Assembly: GCF_958445495.1 (NCBI RefSeq)
Contig: NZ_CAUCSQ010000017.1
Location: 30,025-94,024, forward strand
DNA: 64,000 nt
Origin: an uncultured Bacteroides sp.
Lineage (GTDB): Bacteria > Bacteroidota > Bacteroidia > Bacteroidales > Bacteroidaceae
Reading direction: 5' to 3'
The notes under the pieces are model-generated. The model searched no databases and was not told where the DNA came from. It saw only the letters and a list, made by a program, of their open reading frames with translations. The position numbers and the translations under genes were made by a program. Below are positions 17,992-26,504 of this stretch, piece by piece (the stretch's first letter is position 1; every line of letters begins with the position of its first letter).

Positions 17992-18459
17992 CTATTTAAA
18001 GCTGATTAAGTATTTAGTATATTTTATTTGCTCATAAGCGAAGGTTTCGTCCTCTTCCACCAGTTTCGGACGTTTGGCTCCCTCCGGTTTCACCTTTTTC
18101 TGTACGGTCACCGTAAACTTCTCTTCATCGGCATCTTTCAGGATACCCGTCAGCTTCTGCCCGCCTACGGTCATCACTTCCACTTCCTGCCCGATATGGA
18201 TGTAATACTGTTGCAGTACTTTAAAGGGCTGTCCGATACCGGCCGACCCCACTTCCAGTTCATAATCTTCCTCTTCACGGTTCAGTTTCGACTCGATGTA
18301 GCGGCTAAGCTCCACGCAATCTTCAATCCAAACCCCTTCCGCATGGTCTATTTCAACCACAATCTTGTCGTCCGGGCTCACGGTTACCTCTACCAGAAAG
18401 TAGTCTTTTCCTTCCAGCCACTCTTCAACAATCTGACAAACAGTTTTCTTTTCTATCAT
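17992..18459 (-). CDS. rimP: Ribosome maturation factor RimP
   Basis: Needed for 30S subunit maturation. The 155-residue protein has the two-domain RimP fold: an alpha/beta N-domain ending near ELEVGSAGIGQPF (family motif EVSSPGxxRPL, here with altered residues) and an Sm-like C-domain (about 85-150). It is first in the operon, 65 bases downstream of a strong promoter, and almost abuts nusA. The motif is diverged, but the position and length make the identification firm. Confidence 0.92.
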   Translation of the reverse strand: MIEKKTVCQIVEEWLEGKDYFLVEVTVSPDDKIVVEIDHAEGVWIEDCVELSRYIESKLNREEEDYELEVGSAGIGQPFKVLQQYYIHIGQEVEVMTVGGQKLTGILKDADEEKFTVTVQKKVKPEGAKRPKLVEEDETFAYEQIKYTKYLISFK

Positions 18460-18525
18460 TTATTAGCTATTAAGAACAAAAAAAGGAGCTTAATCGCCCC
18501 TCCACCTTTCATCCGTTTTCGGACG

Positions 18526-18556
18526 CAAAGATATAAATAATCTATTCGACTACAAA
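18526..18556 (-). promoter_or_regulatory. Promoter of rimP-nusA-infB
   Basis: On the minus strand TTTG (18556-18553), 19 bases, then TATCTTTG (18533-18526). Both elements match the Bacteroides vegetative consensus exactly. Initiation would fall near 18520, giving a leader of about 60 bases. Confidence 0.85.
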
Positions 18557-18630
18557 ACATTAAAGAAAAAAAGTATGAATTAACAGTGCGATATTCGTAT
18601 CTTTACGCCGCAATTAAAAAAACAGACACT

Positions 18631-19026
18631 ATGGCACATCGTCTCAACACTAACAAACAGTTCATGGTAGGCAATGGGATTCTTGCTTTCGCCGTCATTT
18701 TCGTCGTCGTTATTTTTATCTACATGAGTATGCGGCTGCAACGGGAAAAGCAGGAGGAACGGCATTTCATCGAAACTTATACGATTAGCCTGGTAAAAGG
18801 GTTTGCCGGAGATTCCATTTCCTTGTTTGTCAATGACAGCCTTATTTCCGACAAAACCATCACCCGAGAACCCTATACCGTAGAAATAGGCCGTTTTGCA
18901 GAACAAAGCGCCCTGTTGATTGTGGATAACAAAACGGAACTGGTATCGACTTTCGACCTCAGCGAGAGGGGCGGGACCTATCAGTTTGAGAAGGAAGAGG
19001 ACGGGATTAAGCAACTGGCGAAATAA
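18631..19026 (+). CDS. Small single-pass membrane protein, function unknown
   Basis: 131 residues: a short basic N-terminus, one transmembrane helix (about 14-36, GILAFAVIFVVVIFIYM), a charged stretch and a C-terminal domain of about 85 residues with alternating strands (SLFVNDSLISDKTI, YTVEIGRF, ALLIVDNKTELVSTFDL). The pattern suggests a small periplasmic beta-rich domain. I do not recognise the family. The ATG at 18631 (MAHRLNTNKQF) is preferred over an upstream in-frame start at 18586 because a near-consensus -7 box (TATCTTTA, 18598-18605) lies between them. It converges with the metallopeptidase gene. Confidence 0.72.
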   Translation: MAHRLNTNKQFMVGNGILAFAVIFVVVIFIYMSMRLQREKQEERHFIETYTISLVKGFAGDSISLFVNDSLISDKTITREPYTVEIGRFAEQSALLIVDNKTELVSTFDLSERGGTYQFEKEEDGIKQLAK

Positions 19027-19054
19027 TACGGGCAGGACCCACTGCGGACACAGT

Positions 19055-19753
19055 TCATATTTCCGTACGGAATTTCCTCAATTCCCCTCTCAAAGCCAAT
19101 GCTTTCCCCTCTGTGAACTGATTCAAAAGCGACCAGAAACGTTCGCCATGATTCATTTCACGGGTATGGCATAATTCATGCAGAAGCACATAGTCAATCA
19201 GACGGGAAGGCAACAAGACGAGATAGTAGGATAAATTAATATTCTTCTTTGCCGAGCAGCTTCCCCATCTTCCCCGGCTGGAATTTATCTTTACGCCGGC
19301 ATAAGGCAGCCCGCACGCTCTGGACAAACGTTCCAAACGCGGCGGAAGAATACTCTTCGCATTCCGGCGCATCGACTCTTCAATGACTTTATGCAACCAG
19401 CTTTGCAGTTTACCATCCGTAAAATCGGCATGAGGCGGACAAATTATTTCCATGACCCCTAACCGGGAATTGGCAAGGAAGCTCTCTTTCTCACCGGAGA
19501 CCAAAGACAATTTAAAATGTTCCGCATCAATCTTATAGTCTAAATCAATCAAAGGACGAGCCGCTCTTTGCCGGGAAGCCAGCAGCTTGCCACGCAAATC
19601 CTCAATCGCCTGTTTCACTTCTTTCACCGTAGTGCCCGGAGGAACCGAGACATAAACAGCATCGCTCTTTGTCCGGAACACGAGACTTTTCGCACGCGGA
19701 TTGACACGCACTATCAAGCACCCCAATTCATCATCTTTTATAATCTTTTCCAT
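19055..19753 (-). CDS. YgjP-type (DUF45) metallopeptidase-like protein
   Basis: A 232-residue protein of the YgjP/M48-like family, with the zinc motif HELCHTREMNHGERFW (HExxH plus a downstream HGxxFW) near its C-terminus and the upstream family block RGRWGSCS (NxxxxRWGSC pattern). The substrate is unknown; family members are cytosolic. The frame is open upstream to 20020, but those 89 residues look non-native. The ATG at 19753 (MEKIIKDDELG) matches the family start and follows a plausible -7 box at 19794-19801. It is convergent with the small membrane protein gene. Confidence 0.85.
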   Translation of the reverse strand: MEKIIKDDELGCLIVRVNPRAKSLVFRTKSDAVYVSVPPGTTVKEVKQAIEDLRGKLLASRQRAARPLIDLDYKIDAEHFKLSLVSGEKESFLANSRLGVMEIICPPHADFTDGKLQSWLHKVIEESMRRNAKSILPPRLERLSRACGLPYAGVKINSSRGRWGSCSAKKNINLSYYLVLLPSRLIDYVLLHELCHTREMNHGERFWSLLNQFTEGKALALRGELRKFRTEI

Positions 19754-19793
19754 TGTTGTCTTCTCCAGGCTGTCATTACAAAAGCCGGCATTG

Positions 19794-19801
19794 CAAAAGT
19801 A
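19794..19801 (-). promoter_or_regulatory. Promoter -7 box for the YgjP-type gene
   Basis: TACTTTTG on the minus strand fits TAnnTTTG, 41 bases before the ATG at 19753. The -33 region (TTTTTTCG) is only a partial match. Confidence 0.45.
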
Positions 19802-20162
19802 ATAAAAAAGAAGATACCGGCGAAAAAACTGAGGTAAGATGCCATTTTCTGAAGACAGTTGCAACGACACAGGAATCGATGGTTCCGGCAATATCGCACC
19901 GCTTGCGTAAACTGCCATAGAAGGCAATGTAACCGTAAGATTCAAGAAAAACGTCACGATATGGCAAGGCAGGCAGGATATCAGAATTTCCTCATCGGAT
20001 TGGAATAAACCGATAATCAACGGGATTGGGAAACATCAGTTGCCATGCAAGCGGAAACCGGCCGCCCGTGCGGGCAGAAGCAGCGATATCGCTTATAGAA
20101 GGCATCTCCGGGAAACCGGCGCTCTTCGAAAGAAAATACGGCAGATGACTGATTATCATCAT

Positions 20163-20191
20163 AAAAGGGCTACTGCATCACGCGGTAGCCC
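20163..20191 (-). terminator. Terminator of the ECF sigma operon
   Basis: A 10-bp stem between gggctaccgc (20191-20182, minus) and gcagtagccc (20176-20167) with one G-U pair, a 5-base loop, and then TTTTAT. It lies about 120 bases after the anti-sigma stop. The plus strand also has a T-rich follow-up (atttattta), so it could work in both directions. Confidence 0.75.
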
Positions 20192-20312
20192 ATTTATTTA
20201 GTTAGTTTTAATCTAAAAATTTGAGAGAATTGAAAACTTCACAGTTTCGCCTTCGTTGTTGTTTTAATTAAGCACACTAACTATATTATATGTTTAAAGC
20301 AAATGAAAATGT

Positions 20313-20792
20313 CTATTCGTTTATAACTTGCACCTTGTGGTTAACCCTCGCCAAACTATCGGCTAGAACCTGTTCCGCTTTCACATCATTTGAAATAGCG
20401 ACCGATGGTGCTGTTACTTGTTTACCAATGGTATCCGTTGCCAATACACTTCCGTCATCTCCGGAGAAAGAATGTTGTGCCACATTCCCCAAAGAAAGGA
20501 TGATTGCAATCACGGCAGCGGCTTTGAACAGAGGAATAAAACGACCGGTCAGTGTCAAGCGTTTCGCTTTTACGACCGTAGGCTCCACCTCTGCCAGAAT
20601 ACGTGTATCAAAGTCTTCGCCCAGTCCTACTTCCTGCTGAACCTGTTGATAAACAAACAGGTTTTTATAGCGAAGCAAATGAGCAGGAACTTCCTCCTTT
20701 GCGAAGAAGTCGCGCAATGTTGCTTCCTCCTCAACGGAAGTTTCGCATTGCCAGTATCGCTCCAGGAGCTGTTCTATATCCTTATAATCCAT
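20313..20792 (-). CDS. Putative anti-sigma factor (single-pass membrane protein)
   Basis: A 159-residue protein: a cytoplasmic region of about 90 residues beginning MDYKDIEQLLERYWQCETS, one transmembrane helix near 88-108 (FKAAAVIAIILSL) and a short periplasmic tail. No zinc-binding HxxxCxxC motif is seen. The layout and the 11-base overlap with the ECF sigma gene suggest it holds that sigma factor inactive at the membrane, but there is no recognised anti-sigma domain. The in-frame start at 20801 is a TTG; the ATG at 20792 is preferred. Similar DYKDIEQLLERYW proteins accompany ECF sigma genes in Bacteroides, from general knowledge. Confidence 0.75.
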   Translation of the reverse strand: MDYKDIEQLLERYWQCETSVEEEATLRDFFAKEEVPAHLLRYKNLFVYQQVQQEVGLGEDFDTRILAEVEPTVVKAKRLTLTGRFIPLFKAAAVIAIILSLGNVAQHSFSGDDGSVLATDTIGKQVTAPSVAISNDVKAEQVLADSLARVNHKVQVINE

Positions 20793-21291
20793 ATTCGTCA
20801 ATTTCTAAATACCTTTGTTTTACTTTTTGTCTGGCTCTGAAGAGGTTCACTTTAACTTGTTCCTCTGTCAGATTCAGCAACCCTGCAATTTTCTTATAGC
20901 TTTCACCTTCAATGTCCCTCAGTTGCATGATAAGCCGCTGTTTTTCGGGAAGTTCGTTTACCAGTCTATTAATAATGTTCATTCTTTCATCATGAATCAT
21001 CTGGTCATACGGACTGTTTGCATCAGGTTCTTCCTCCATCTCGGGGGTGAGTTCCACGTTTTGAGCTTCTTTCTTTTGACTTCTATCTATCGCCAGATTC
21101 TTTGCCACTGTCAGGCAATAGGCTTCGACCGATTCAAATTGAGACCACTCATCACGCTTATTCCACACTCTTATCATGGTGTCCTGAACGACATCCTCGG
21201 CTTCGGCCCTATCCAGGGTGATTCTGAGAGCCAATCGAAAAAGTTTATCCTTCAACGGCAAAATATCGTTTCGGAAGCTGATTTCTTGCAT
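20782..21291 (-). CDS. ECF-type RNA polymerase sigma factor
   Basis: A 169-residue sigma-70 family protein with region 2 (about 12-75; LALRITLDRAEAEDVVQDTMIRVW) and region 4 (about 115-165; LPEKQRLIMQLRDIEGESYKKIA with its helix-turn-helix). It lacks regions 1 and 3, as ECF factors do. It is followed with overlap by a putative anti-sigma gene. A GTAAC-N16-CGTC sequence just upstream looks like an ECF promoter and suggests autoregulation. The signal and regulon are unknown. Confidence 0.9.
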   Translation of the reverse strand: MQEISFRNDILPLKDKLFRLALRITLDRAEAEDVVQDTMIRVWNKRDEWSQFESVEAYCLTVAKNLAIDRSQKKEAQNVELTPEMEEEPDANSPYDQMIHDERMNIINRLVNELPEKQRLIMQLRDIEGESYKKIAGLLNLTEEQVKVNLFRARQKVKQRYLEIDEYGL

Positions 21292-21303
21292 CTCTATAAT
21301 AAT

Positions 21304-21328
21304 GACGGGCCAGGATTCGAAAAGTTAC
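21304..21328 (-). promoter_or_regulatory. Possible autoregulated ECF promoter
   Basis: On the minus strand GTAAC (21328-21324), 16 bases, then CGTC (21307-21304), ending 12 bases before the sigma ATG. AAC in the -35 and CGTC in the -10 region are typical of many ECF sigma promoters. It differs clearly from the TAnnTTTG promoters elsewhere in the window. Confidence 0.5.
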
Positions 21329-21352
21329 AGCCGCCCTCTACTTTTTTTTGAA

Positions 21353-22126
21353 TTATTTCCTTATCCTTGTTCCTTCGTTGCTGTTAATTGCTGACGCTAA
21401 GGTGATTATCACTTCCGACACACCTGCATCTATCGCTTTAAAGGAATTTTCCAACTTCGGAATCATACCTCCCTGAATAACGCCGTCGGCCACATATTGT
21501 TCAAATTCCGTACGGGTAATCCGGGGAATCACGCTGTCATCGTCATTCTCGTCGCGCAGCACTCCCTTTTTCTCAAAGCAGTACACCAACGTCACGTCAA
21601 AGATAGCCGAAAGGGCTTTTGCCGTCTCTCCGGCAATGGTATCCGCATTCGTGTTCAACATATTTCCCTGCCCGTCGTGCGTCAACGGCGCCATGACCGG
21701 CACCACTCCTTTATGTATCAAATCGGACAGCAATCCCGCATCTACCTTCTCAACATCTCCGACAAAGCCGTAATCAACCTCTTTCACCGGGCGCTTCACC
21801 GAACGTATCACATTCATATCCGCCCCCGTCAATCCCAAGGCGTTTACTCCGCGCGCCTGCAGGCCGGCAACAATATTCTTATTGACCAAACCGCCGTACA
21901 CCATCGTCACTACTTCCAACATTCCGGCATCGGTTATCCGGCGGCCGTCTACCATTTTACTCTCAATCCCCAGCCGGGCGGCTATTTTTGTAGCTGAACG
22001 GCCTCCTCCGTGTACCAGCACCTTACGTCCTCCGATAGCGGCAAAATCATTCAGCAGCCGACAAAGGGTGGCTTCTTCCTCCACGATTTTGCCACCCACC
22101 TTAATTACAGTCAGTTTTTCTCTCAT
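21353..22126 (-). CDS. argB: Acetylglutamate kinase
   Basis: Phosphorylates N-acetylglutamate in arginine biosynthesis. The 257-residue protein shows the amino-acid kinase fold: VIKVGGKIVE at the N-terminus, the substrate-binding LVHGGGRSATK, GLVNKNIV, the nucleotide-site NTNADTIAGETA and the C-terminal GGMIPKLENSF. Three ATGs occur in a row (22132, 22129, 22126); MREKLTVIKVGG at 22126 fits the family. It follows speA by 78 bases on the same strand, so arginine synthesis and arginine decarboxylation genes are adjacent. Confidence 0.94.
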   Translation of the reverse strand: MREKLTVIKVGGKIVEEEATLCRLLNDFAAIGGRKVLVHGGGRSATKIAARLGIESKMVDGRRITDAGMLEVVTMVYGGLVNKNIVAGLQARGVNALGLTGADMNVIRSVKRPVKEVDYGFVGDVEKVDAGLLSDLIHKGVVPVMAPLTHDGQGNMLNTNADTIAGETAKALSAIFDVTLVYCFEKKGVLRDENDDDSVIPRITRTEFEQYVADGVIQGGMIPKLENSFKAIDAGVSEVIITLASAINSNEGTRIRK

Positions 22127-22204
22127 CATCATTCGTAAAATTTGTTCAGCGCGCCCGCACGTGCCGTTCCGCCGATACGTTTGTCACGGCACGCGGCGCA
22201 TCCG

Positions 22205-24097
22205 TTATTCTAAATATGTATAACCGTAAAGTCCCGAACGATAGTTGGAAAGGAACTCTTTCCCCTCTTCCAAGGAGATTTTTCCTTCCTTCACCGATTT
22301 CGTCACCCACGTCTCAAGCGTACGCACCAGTTTTTTCGGATTGTATTGAACATAGTCCAACACTTCCGCCACCGTTTCCCCGTCAATAATCTGCTCGATA
22401 CTATAGCCCTTTTCATTCACGGACACATGCACGGCATTCGTGTCTCCGAACAGGTTATGCATATCTCCCAGAATCTCCTGGTAGGCTCCCACCAGGAACA
22501 CGGCTACATAATAAGGCTCCGCCTTTTTCAGGCTGTGGACCGGTAAATAATGAGCCACATTACGGGTAGAAATGAAATTTGCTATCTTGCCGTCCGAGTC
22601 ACAGGTAATGTCCTGCAACGTCGCCGAACGGTCGGGTTTCTCGTCCAGCCGCTGGATAGGCATAATCGGGAATATCTGGTCGATGGCCCATGAGTCCGGC
22701 AATGACTGGAACAGCGAAAAATTGCAGAAGTATTTATCGGCAAGCAATTTGGACAGTCCGCGGAACTCGTCGGGCGCATGTTTCAGCCCTTCGGCAATCT
22801 GATTAATCTCCCGCGTGATAGACCAATACAGGCGTTCAATCTGGGCGCGGGTTTTCAAATCCACGATTCCGTGGCTGAACAGGTCTAAACCTTCCTCACG
22901 AATCTGTTGCGCGTCATGCCACGCTTCCAGCATCTTGTTCTGATTCAACGTATCCCAGATTCCGTACAACTCCTGCACCAGCTCGTGCGCATCCGGAGCG
23001 ATTTCCTCTTCATCGTCCCATTCCGGCAGAGTGGCGGTTTCAAGGACTTCGAAAATCAATACGGAATGATGTGCGGTCAGGGCGCGTCCGCTTTCGGTAA
23101 TGATATTAGGATGCGGAATGCCGTTCTTATCGCTGACATCCACCAAAGTGGAAATAGAGTCGTTGACATATTCCTGAATGGAATAATTTACGCTGCCCCC
23201 GCTATCGGACGAACGGGTCCCGTCATAATCAACTCCCAGGCCGCCCCCTATATCTACAAACTCCACGTTGAATCCCATCGCATGAAGCTGTACATAGAAC
23301 TGGGAAGCCTCCCGCAACGCAGTCTTGATACGGCGGATTTTCGTCACCTGGCTGCCAATATGGAAATGAATCAGTTTCAGGCAATCTTTCAGTCCCTTGC
23401 TTTCCATAAAGTCGAGCGCTTCGAGAAGTTCACTGGAAGTCAGGCCGAATTTGCTGGCATCGCCGCCCGACTCTTCCCATTTGCCGCTGCCGGAAGAAGC
23501 CAGTTTGATACGGATACCGATATTCGGCTGCACATTCAACTGTTTCGCCATCCTTGCAATCAGTTTCAGCTCGTTCATCTTCTCCACCACAAGGAAGATG
23601 CGCTTGCCCATCTTCTGCGCCAGCAAAGCCAGCTCGATGTAACTCTCGTCCTTATAACCGTTACAGATAATCAATGAGTCAGAATCCGTATTGACGGCAA
23701 TCACTGCATGAAGTTCCGGTTTGGAACCGGCTTCCAGCCCAAGATTGAATTTCTTTCCGTGGCTGATAATCTCCTCCACGACCGGGCGCATCTGGTTAAC
23801 CTTAATCGGATAGATGATAAAATTCTCCCCCTTATAACCGTACTCTTCGGCAGCCTGCTTAAAACAGAAGGACATTTTCTCAATACGGTTGTCCAGAATA
23901 TCCGGAAAACGCACCAGCATCGGAGCGGCTACATCCCTCAGTTGCAGCTCGTCGACCAACTCTTTCAGGTCGACCGCTACTCCATTTTTCCGCGGTGTAA
24001 CAACGACATGACCTTTGTCATTAATACTAAAGTACGAGGTTCCCCAACCCGTGATGTTGTAAAGCTCCTCAGAGTCTTCAATACGCCACTTTCTCAT
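22205..24097 (-). CDS. speA: Biosynthetic arginine decarboxylase
   Basis: A PLP enzyme that converts arginine to agmatine, the first step to putrescine and spermidine. The 630-residue protein has the SpeA alanine-racemase-like fold: the PLP lysine in YPIKVNQ, the glycine-rich DIGGGLGVDYDG, HFHIGSQ and ESGRALTAHH, and a C-terminal domain ending with AYQEILGDMHNLFGD and YGYTYLE. The frame extends upstream to 24139, but MRKWRIEDSEELY at 24097 is the family start and lies 40 bases after the -7 box. It probably heads a transcript with argB. Confidence 0.95.
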   Translation of the reverse strand: MRKWRIEDSEELYNITGWGTSYFSINDKGHVVVTPRKNGVAVDLKELVDELQLRDVAAPMLVRFPDILDNRIEKMSFCFKQAAEEYGYKGENFIIYPIKVNQMRPVVEEIISHGKKFNLGLEAGSKPELHAVIAVNTDSDSLIICNGYKDESYIELALLAQKMGKRIFLVVEKMNELKLIARMAKQLNVQPNIGIRIKLASSGSGKWEESGGDASKFGLTSSELLEALDFMESKGLKDCLKLIHFHIGSQVTKIRRIKTALREASQFYVQLHAMGFNVEFVDIGGGLGVDYDGTRSSDSGGSVNYSIQEYVNDSISTLVDVSDKNGIPHPNIITESGRALTAHHSVLIFEVLETATLPEWDDEEEIAPDAHELVQELYGIWDTLNQNKMLEAWHDAQQIREEGLDLFSHGIVDLKTRAQIERLYWSITREINQIAEGLKHAPDEFRGLSKLLADKYFCNFSLFQSLPDSWAIDQIFPIMPIQRLDEKPDRSATLQDITCDSDGKIANFISTRNVAHYLPVHSLKKAEPYYVAVFLVGAYQEILGDMHNLFGDTNAVHVSVNEKGYSIEQIIDGETVAEVLDYVQYNPKKLVRTLETWVTKSVKEGKISLEEGKEFLSNYRSGLYGYTYLE

Positions 24098-24428
24098 TTT
24101 TCTGTAATTCGGTGTTTTTAGTAAATAATCGGATGACAAAAATACTGATTTATCTACATGCTGCCAATTAATTGAACATTATTTCTTTCAAACAGTCCAT
24201 ATATCCGCCATTTCCGTTACAGGCACTGTAATGACAGACACGCCGGCTCGCCGGCTTACCCGCTTTTTCCGCCGTCAGGCAATCCGGAAACGCCTGAGGC
24301 TCCCGCTACGGATGGAAAGGAGGCACCGGTTCCGGTGAACGGAATAAATCAAGGAAACAGAACCGGAATAAAAAAACAGATGGGACCGGCCTTTACAGCC
24401 GACCGGCTTGTCCGGTAAAAACGCCTGT
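24098..24428. other. Intergenic region between speA and aroK
   Basis: 331 bases with the speA promoter at its left end (24137-24167). The rest is GC-rich and full of short ccgg-containing repeats, for example a tcaggc/gcctga inverted repeat at 24275-24297. A T7 run on the minus strand near 24367-24373 could end aroK transcription, but the stem is ambiguous. No gene is supported. Confidence 0.45.
24137..24167 (-). promoter_or_regulatory. Promoter of speA
   Basis: On the minus strand TTG (24167-24165), 20 bases, then TATTTTTG (24144-24137), matching TAnnTTTG. It overlaps the possible 24139 start codon, which supports the ATG at 24097. Confidence 0.7.
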
Positions 24429-24956
24429 CTACACCTCTAAAAGCTGCCGCAAGCGTTGCACGGACGCTTCAATCTGGGAGCGGTCTTCCAGCTCGTCGGC
24501 ATTGAACACGTATTGCGCTTGCGTATAAAAAGGAGCGCGCTTCTCCAGCGCCTGCACAATGAAGGTTTTCAGTTCATCATCCTTTTTCCCCTGGAGTATG
24601 GGGCGTTGCTGTTTGGCAACACGCAAACGGCTGAACAGCACATCCGGATGCACATCCAGGAAAACGGTCTTTCCTGCCTTGTTCATAAACTCCATATTAT
24701 CAAAGAAACAAGGAGCTCCTCCCCCTGTAGAGATAACCACATTCTCGAATTCCGCCACCTCATGCAGCATATTTCTTTCCAGTTCCCGGAATCCGGTTTC
24801 ACCCCGTTCGGCAAACAGCTCTCCGACGGTTTTGTGAAAACGCTCTTCAATATACCAGTCGAGATCGACAAACGGTATGTTCAGCTTACGGGCAAATGCC
24901 TTGCCCAATGTCGTTTTTCCGGCTCCCATATAGCCGGTAAGGAAGATACGAACCAT
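24429..24956 (-). CDS. aroK: Shikimate kinase
   Basis: Phosphorylates shikimate at the 3-hydroxyl in aromatic amino acid biosynthesis. The 175-residue protein has Walker A GYMGAGKTT, the substrate-binding DLDWYIE (D of the DxD motif), the shikimate arginine in GFRELE, the Walker-B-like STGGGAPC and the lid arginine in RPIL. Length and motifs are typical. It is a single gene between speA and a nitroreductase, all on the minus strand but with long gaps. Confidence 0.94.
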   Translation of the reverse strand: MVRIFLTGYMGAGKTTLGKAFARKLNIPFVDLDWYIEERFHKTVGELFAERGETGFRELERNMLHEVAEFENVVISTGGGAPCFFDNMEFMNKAGKTVFLDVHPDVLFSRLRVAKQQRPILQGKKDDELKTFIVQALEKRAPFYTQAQYVFNADELEDRSQIEASVQRLRQLLEV

Positions 24957-25014
24957 AATGACTAATTTTGCTTACAAAATTAGTCATTTAATTAAGATAT
25001 GGGAATGAATCGGC

Positions 25015-25617
25015 TTATTTAAATACTTTCACCCGCTCTTCAAGCGGCTGGAAGTCCTTCTCACCCGGTTCTCCCGCTGGAGTCCCGAACGGCATTTCCG
25101 CAATCAAATGCCAATGTTCCGGCAATTTCCATTCACGGCGCACGTCATCGTCAATCAACGGATTGTAATGTTGCAATGAAGCCCCGAAACCCGCTTCTTC
25201 CAGTATCACCCAGATAGCCAGTTGGTGCATGGCGGAAGTTTGCAACGACCATCCGGGAAAATTCTCCCGATAAGCGGGAAAAGCCTCTTGAAGTTTTTTG
25301 ACTACTTCCCGGTCTTCAAAGAAAAGCACAGTCCCGTATCCGCCGGCAAATGAACGGTCTATTTTCTCTTCTGTCTTGACAAAGGCCTCTTCCGGCACAA
25401 TTTTCTTCAATGTATTTTTCACAATCTCCCATAACTTCCGGTGTGACTCTCCCAATAACAGCACCACGCGCGTAGACTGGGAATTAAAGGCCGACGGTAC
25501 ATGGCATACCGCCGTATTGATGATGCGTTCAATCTCTTGTTCCGGGATTGGCGACCGGGCGGCAATCGAATAGTAAGTCCGACGATGTTTTAAAGCTTCG
25601 CTAAAAGTTCTCTCCAT
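25015..25617 (-). CDS. Nitroreductase family protein
   Basis: A 200-residue FMN-dependent NAD(P)H oxidoreductase of the nitroreductase fold. The N-terminal ALKHRRTYYSI matches the RRSxR phosphate-binding start of the family, followed by VPSAFNSQSTRVVLL (N and Q contacts to FMN), and GFGASLQHYNP near the C-terminus. It belongs to the subgroup including the yeast HBN1-like proteins, by appearance. The physiological substrate is unknown. An AAAGGA-type ribosome binding site precedes the ATG (agaaaggaactatt), which is unusually clear for this window. Confidence 0.88.
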   Translation of the reverse strand: MERTFSEALKHRRTYYSIAARSPIPEQEIERIINTAVCHVPSAFNSQSTRVVLLLGESHRKLWEIVKNTLKKIVPEEAFVKTEEKIDRSFAGGYGTVLFFEDREVVKKLQEAFPAYRENFPGWSLQTSAMHQLAIWVILEEAGFGASLQHYNPLIDDDVRREWKLPEHWHLIAEMPFGTPAGEPGEKDFQPLEERVKVFK

Positions 25618-25683
25618 AATAGTTCCTTTCTAAATGTTATATTCTTAAACTCTCTTATTTTTATAACAAGCGCCTCTGTTAAC

Positions 25684-25715
25684 TTGTTCAGTTAGAGAAT
25701 ATATTCGTACCTTCG
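25684..25715 (+). promoter_or_regulatory. Promoter of the RNase HI gene
   Basis: TTG (25684-25686), 21 bases, then TACCTTCG (25708-25715), one base off TAnnTTTG. It is 76 bases before the ATG. Confidence 0.5.
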
Positions 25716-25791
25716 CGAAATAATATCCCGGCGCCCGTCGATCATACGCCGCCCGGATGAACGGATAAAACATCGAATCATTATTTTATTT

Positions 25792-26421
25792 ATGGCAAAA
25801 CAGAAATTCTATGTGGTATGGGAAGGCGTAACGCCCGGAATTTACACATCCTGGCCGGACTGCCAGCTCCAAATCAAAGGATATGAAGGCGCTAAGTACA
25901 AATCGTTCGACACCCGCGAAGAGGCGGAACGTGCACTTGCGTCATCCCCCTACGCTTATATCGGGAAAAATGCAAAGAACAACAATGAAAAAATATCTCC
26001 CGCCACACTGCCCGCTTCCGTCATAGGCAACAGTCTGGCGGTGGATGCCGCCTGCAGCGGCAATCCCGGTCCGATGGAATACCGCGGCGTACACATCGCC
26101 AGTTGCCAGGAAATCTTTCATTTCGGCCCGATGAAAGGAACAAACAACATCGGAGAGTTTCTCGCCATCGTACACGGACTGGCATTATTGAAAAACAAAG
26201 GGCTCGACATGCCTATCTACAGCGACAGCGTAAACGCAATCAACTGGGTACGGCAAAAGAAATGCAAAACCAAACTGCCGCGCACCGGGGAAACGGAGGA
26301 GCTTTTCAAACTGATAGAACGGGCGGAGAAATGGCTCCAAGGAAATACTTATACAACCCGTATCCTGAAATGGGAGACGAAAGAATGGGGGGAGATTCCG
26401 GCTGACTTCGGCAGAAAATGA
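25792..26421 (+). CDS. Ribonuclease HI with N-terminal viroplasmin domain
   Basis: Cleaves RNA in RNA-DNA hybrids. The 209-residue protein has a viroplasmin/caulimovirus-VI-like hybrid-binding domain (about 3-50; FYVVWEGVTPGIYTSW, KYKSFDTREEAERAL) and an RNase H domain (about 75-205). The catalytic acids are visible: D in AVDAACSGNPG, E in NNIGEFLAI, D in IYSDSVNAI, and a late acidic residue in the C-terminal region. The domain order is that of eukaryotic RNase H1 and is common in Bacteroidetes. It is monocistronic, with its own promoter. Confidence 0.92.
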   Translation: MAKQKFYVVWEGVTPGIYTSWPDCQLQIKGYEGAKYKSFDTREEAERALASSPYAYIGKNAKNNNEKISPATLPASVIGNSLAVDAACSGNPGPMEYRGVHIASCQEIFHFGPMKGTNNIGEFLAIVHGLALLKNKGLDMPIYSDSVNAINWVRQKKCKTKLPRTGETEELFKLIERAEKWLQGNTYTTRILKWETKEWGEIPADFGRK

Positions 26422-26454
26422 GACTAAAAGGACAAACTCACCAAAATATATTTT

Positions 26455-26462
26455 TATCTTTG
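26455..26462 (+). promoter_or_regulatory. Promoter -7 box for the ArnT-like gene
   Basis: TATCTTTG matches TAnnTTTG exactly; no clear -33 element. It lies 43 bases before the ATG at 26505 and downstream of the alternative in-frame start at 26418, so that earlier start is unlikely. Confidence 0.6.
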
Positions 26463-26504
26463 AGCCCCGGAAAGCTTTTTGTATTCAAACACATCAATAA
26501 ATGT

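Larger units (their letters stand above)
19754..20312. other. Intergenic region between the YgjP-type gene and the anti-sigma gene
   Basis: About 560 bases. It holds the YgjP promoter (19794-19801) and the terminator of the ECF operon (20163-20191). The rest (19830-20160 and 20195-20312) shows no supported gene, repeat or RNA. Confidence 0.5.

Noticed and set aside
19754..20020. N-terminal extension of the YgjP-type protein
   Set aside because: The extra 89 residues are cysteine- and phenylalanine-rich, unlike the family, and lie across a promoter box; MEKIIKDDELG at 19753 is the natural start.
24098..24428. Riboswitch or small RNA upstream of speA
   Set aside because: Only scattered ccgg repeats and weak inverted repeats were found; no known riboswitch core could be recognised, and the speA leader is short.
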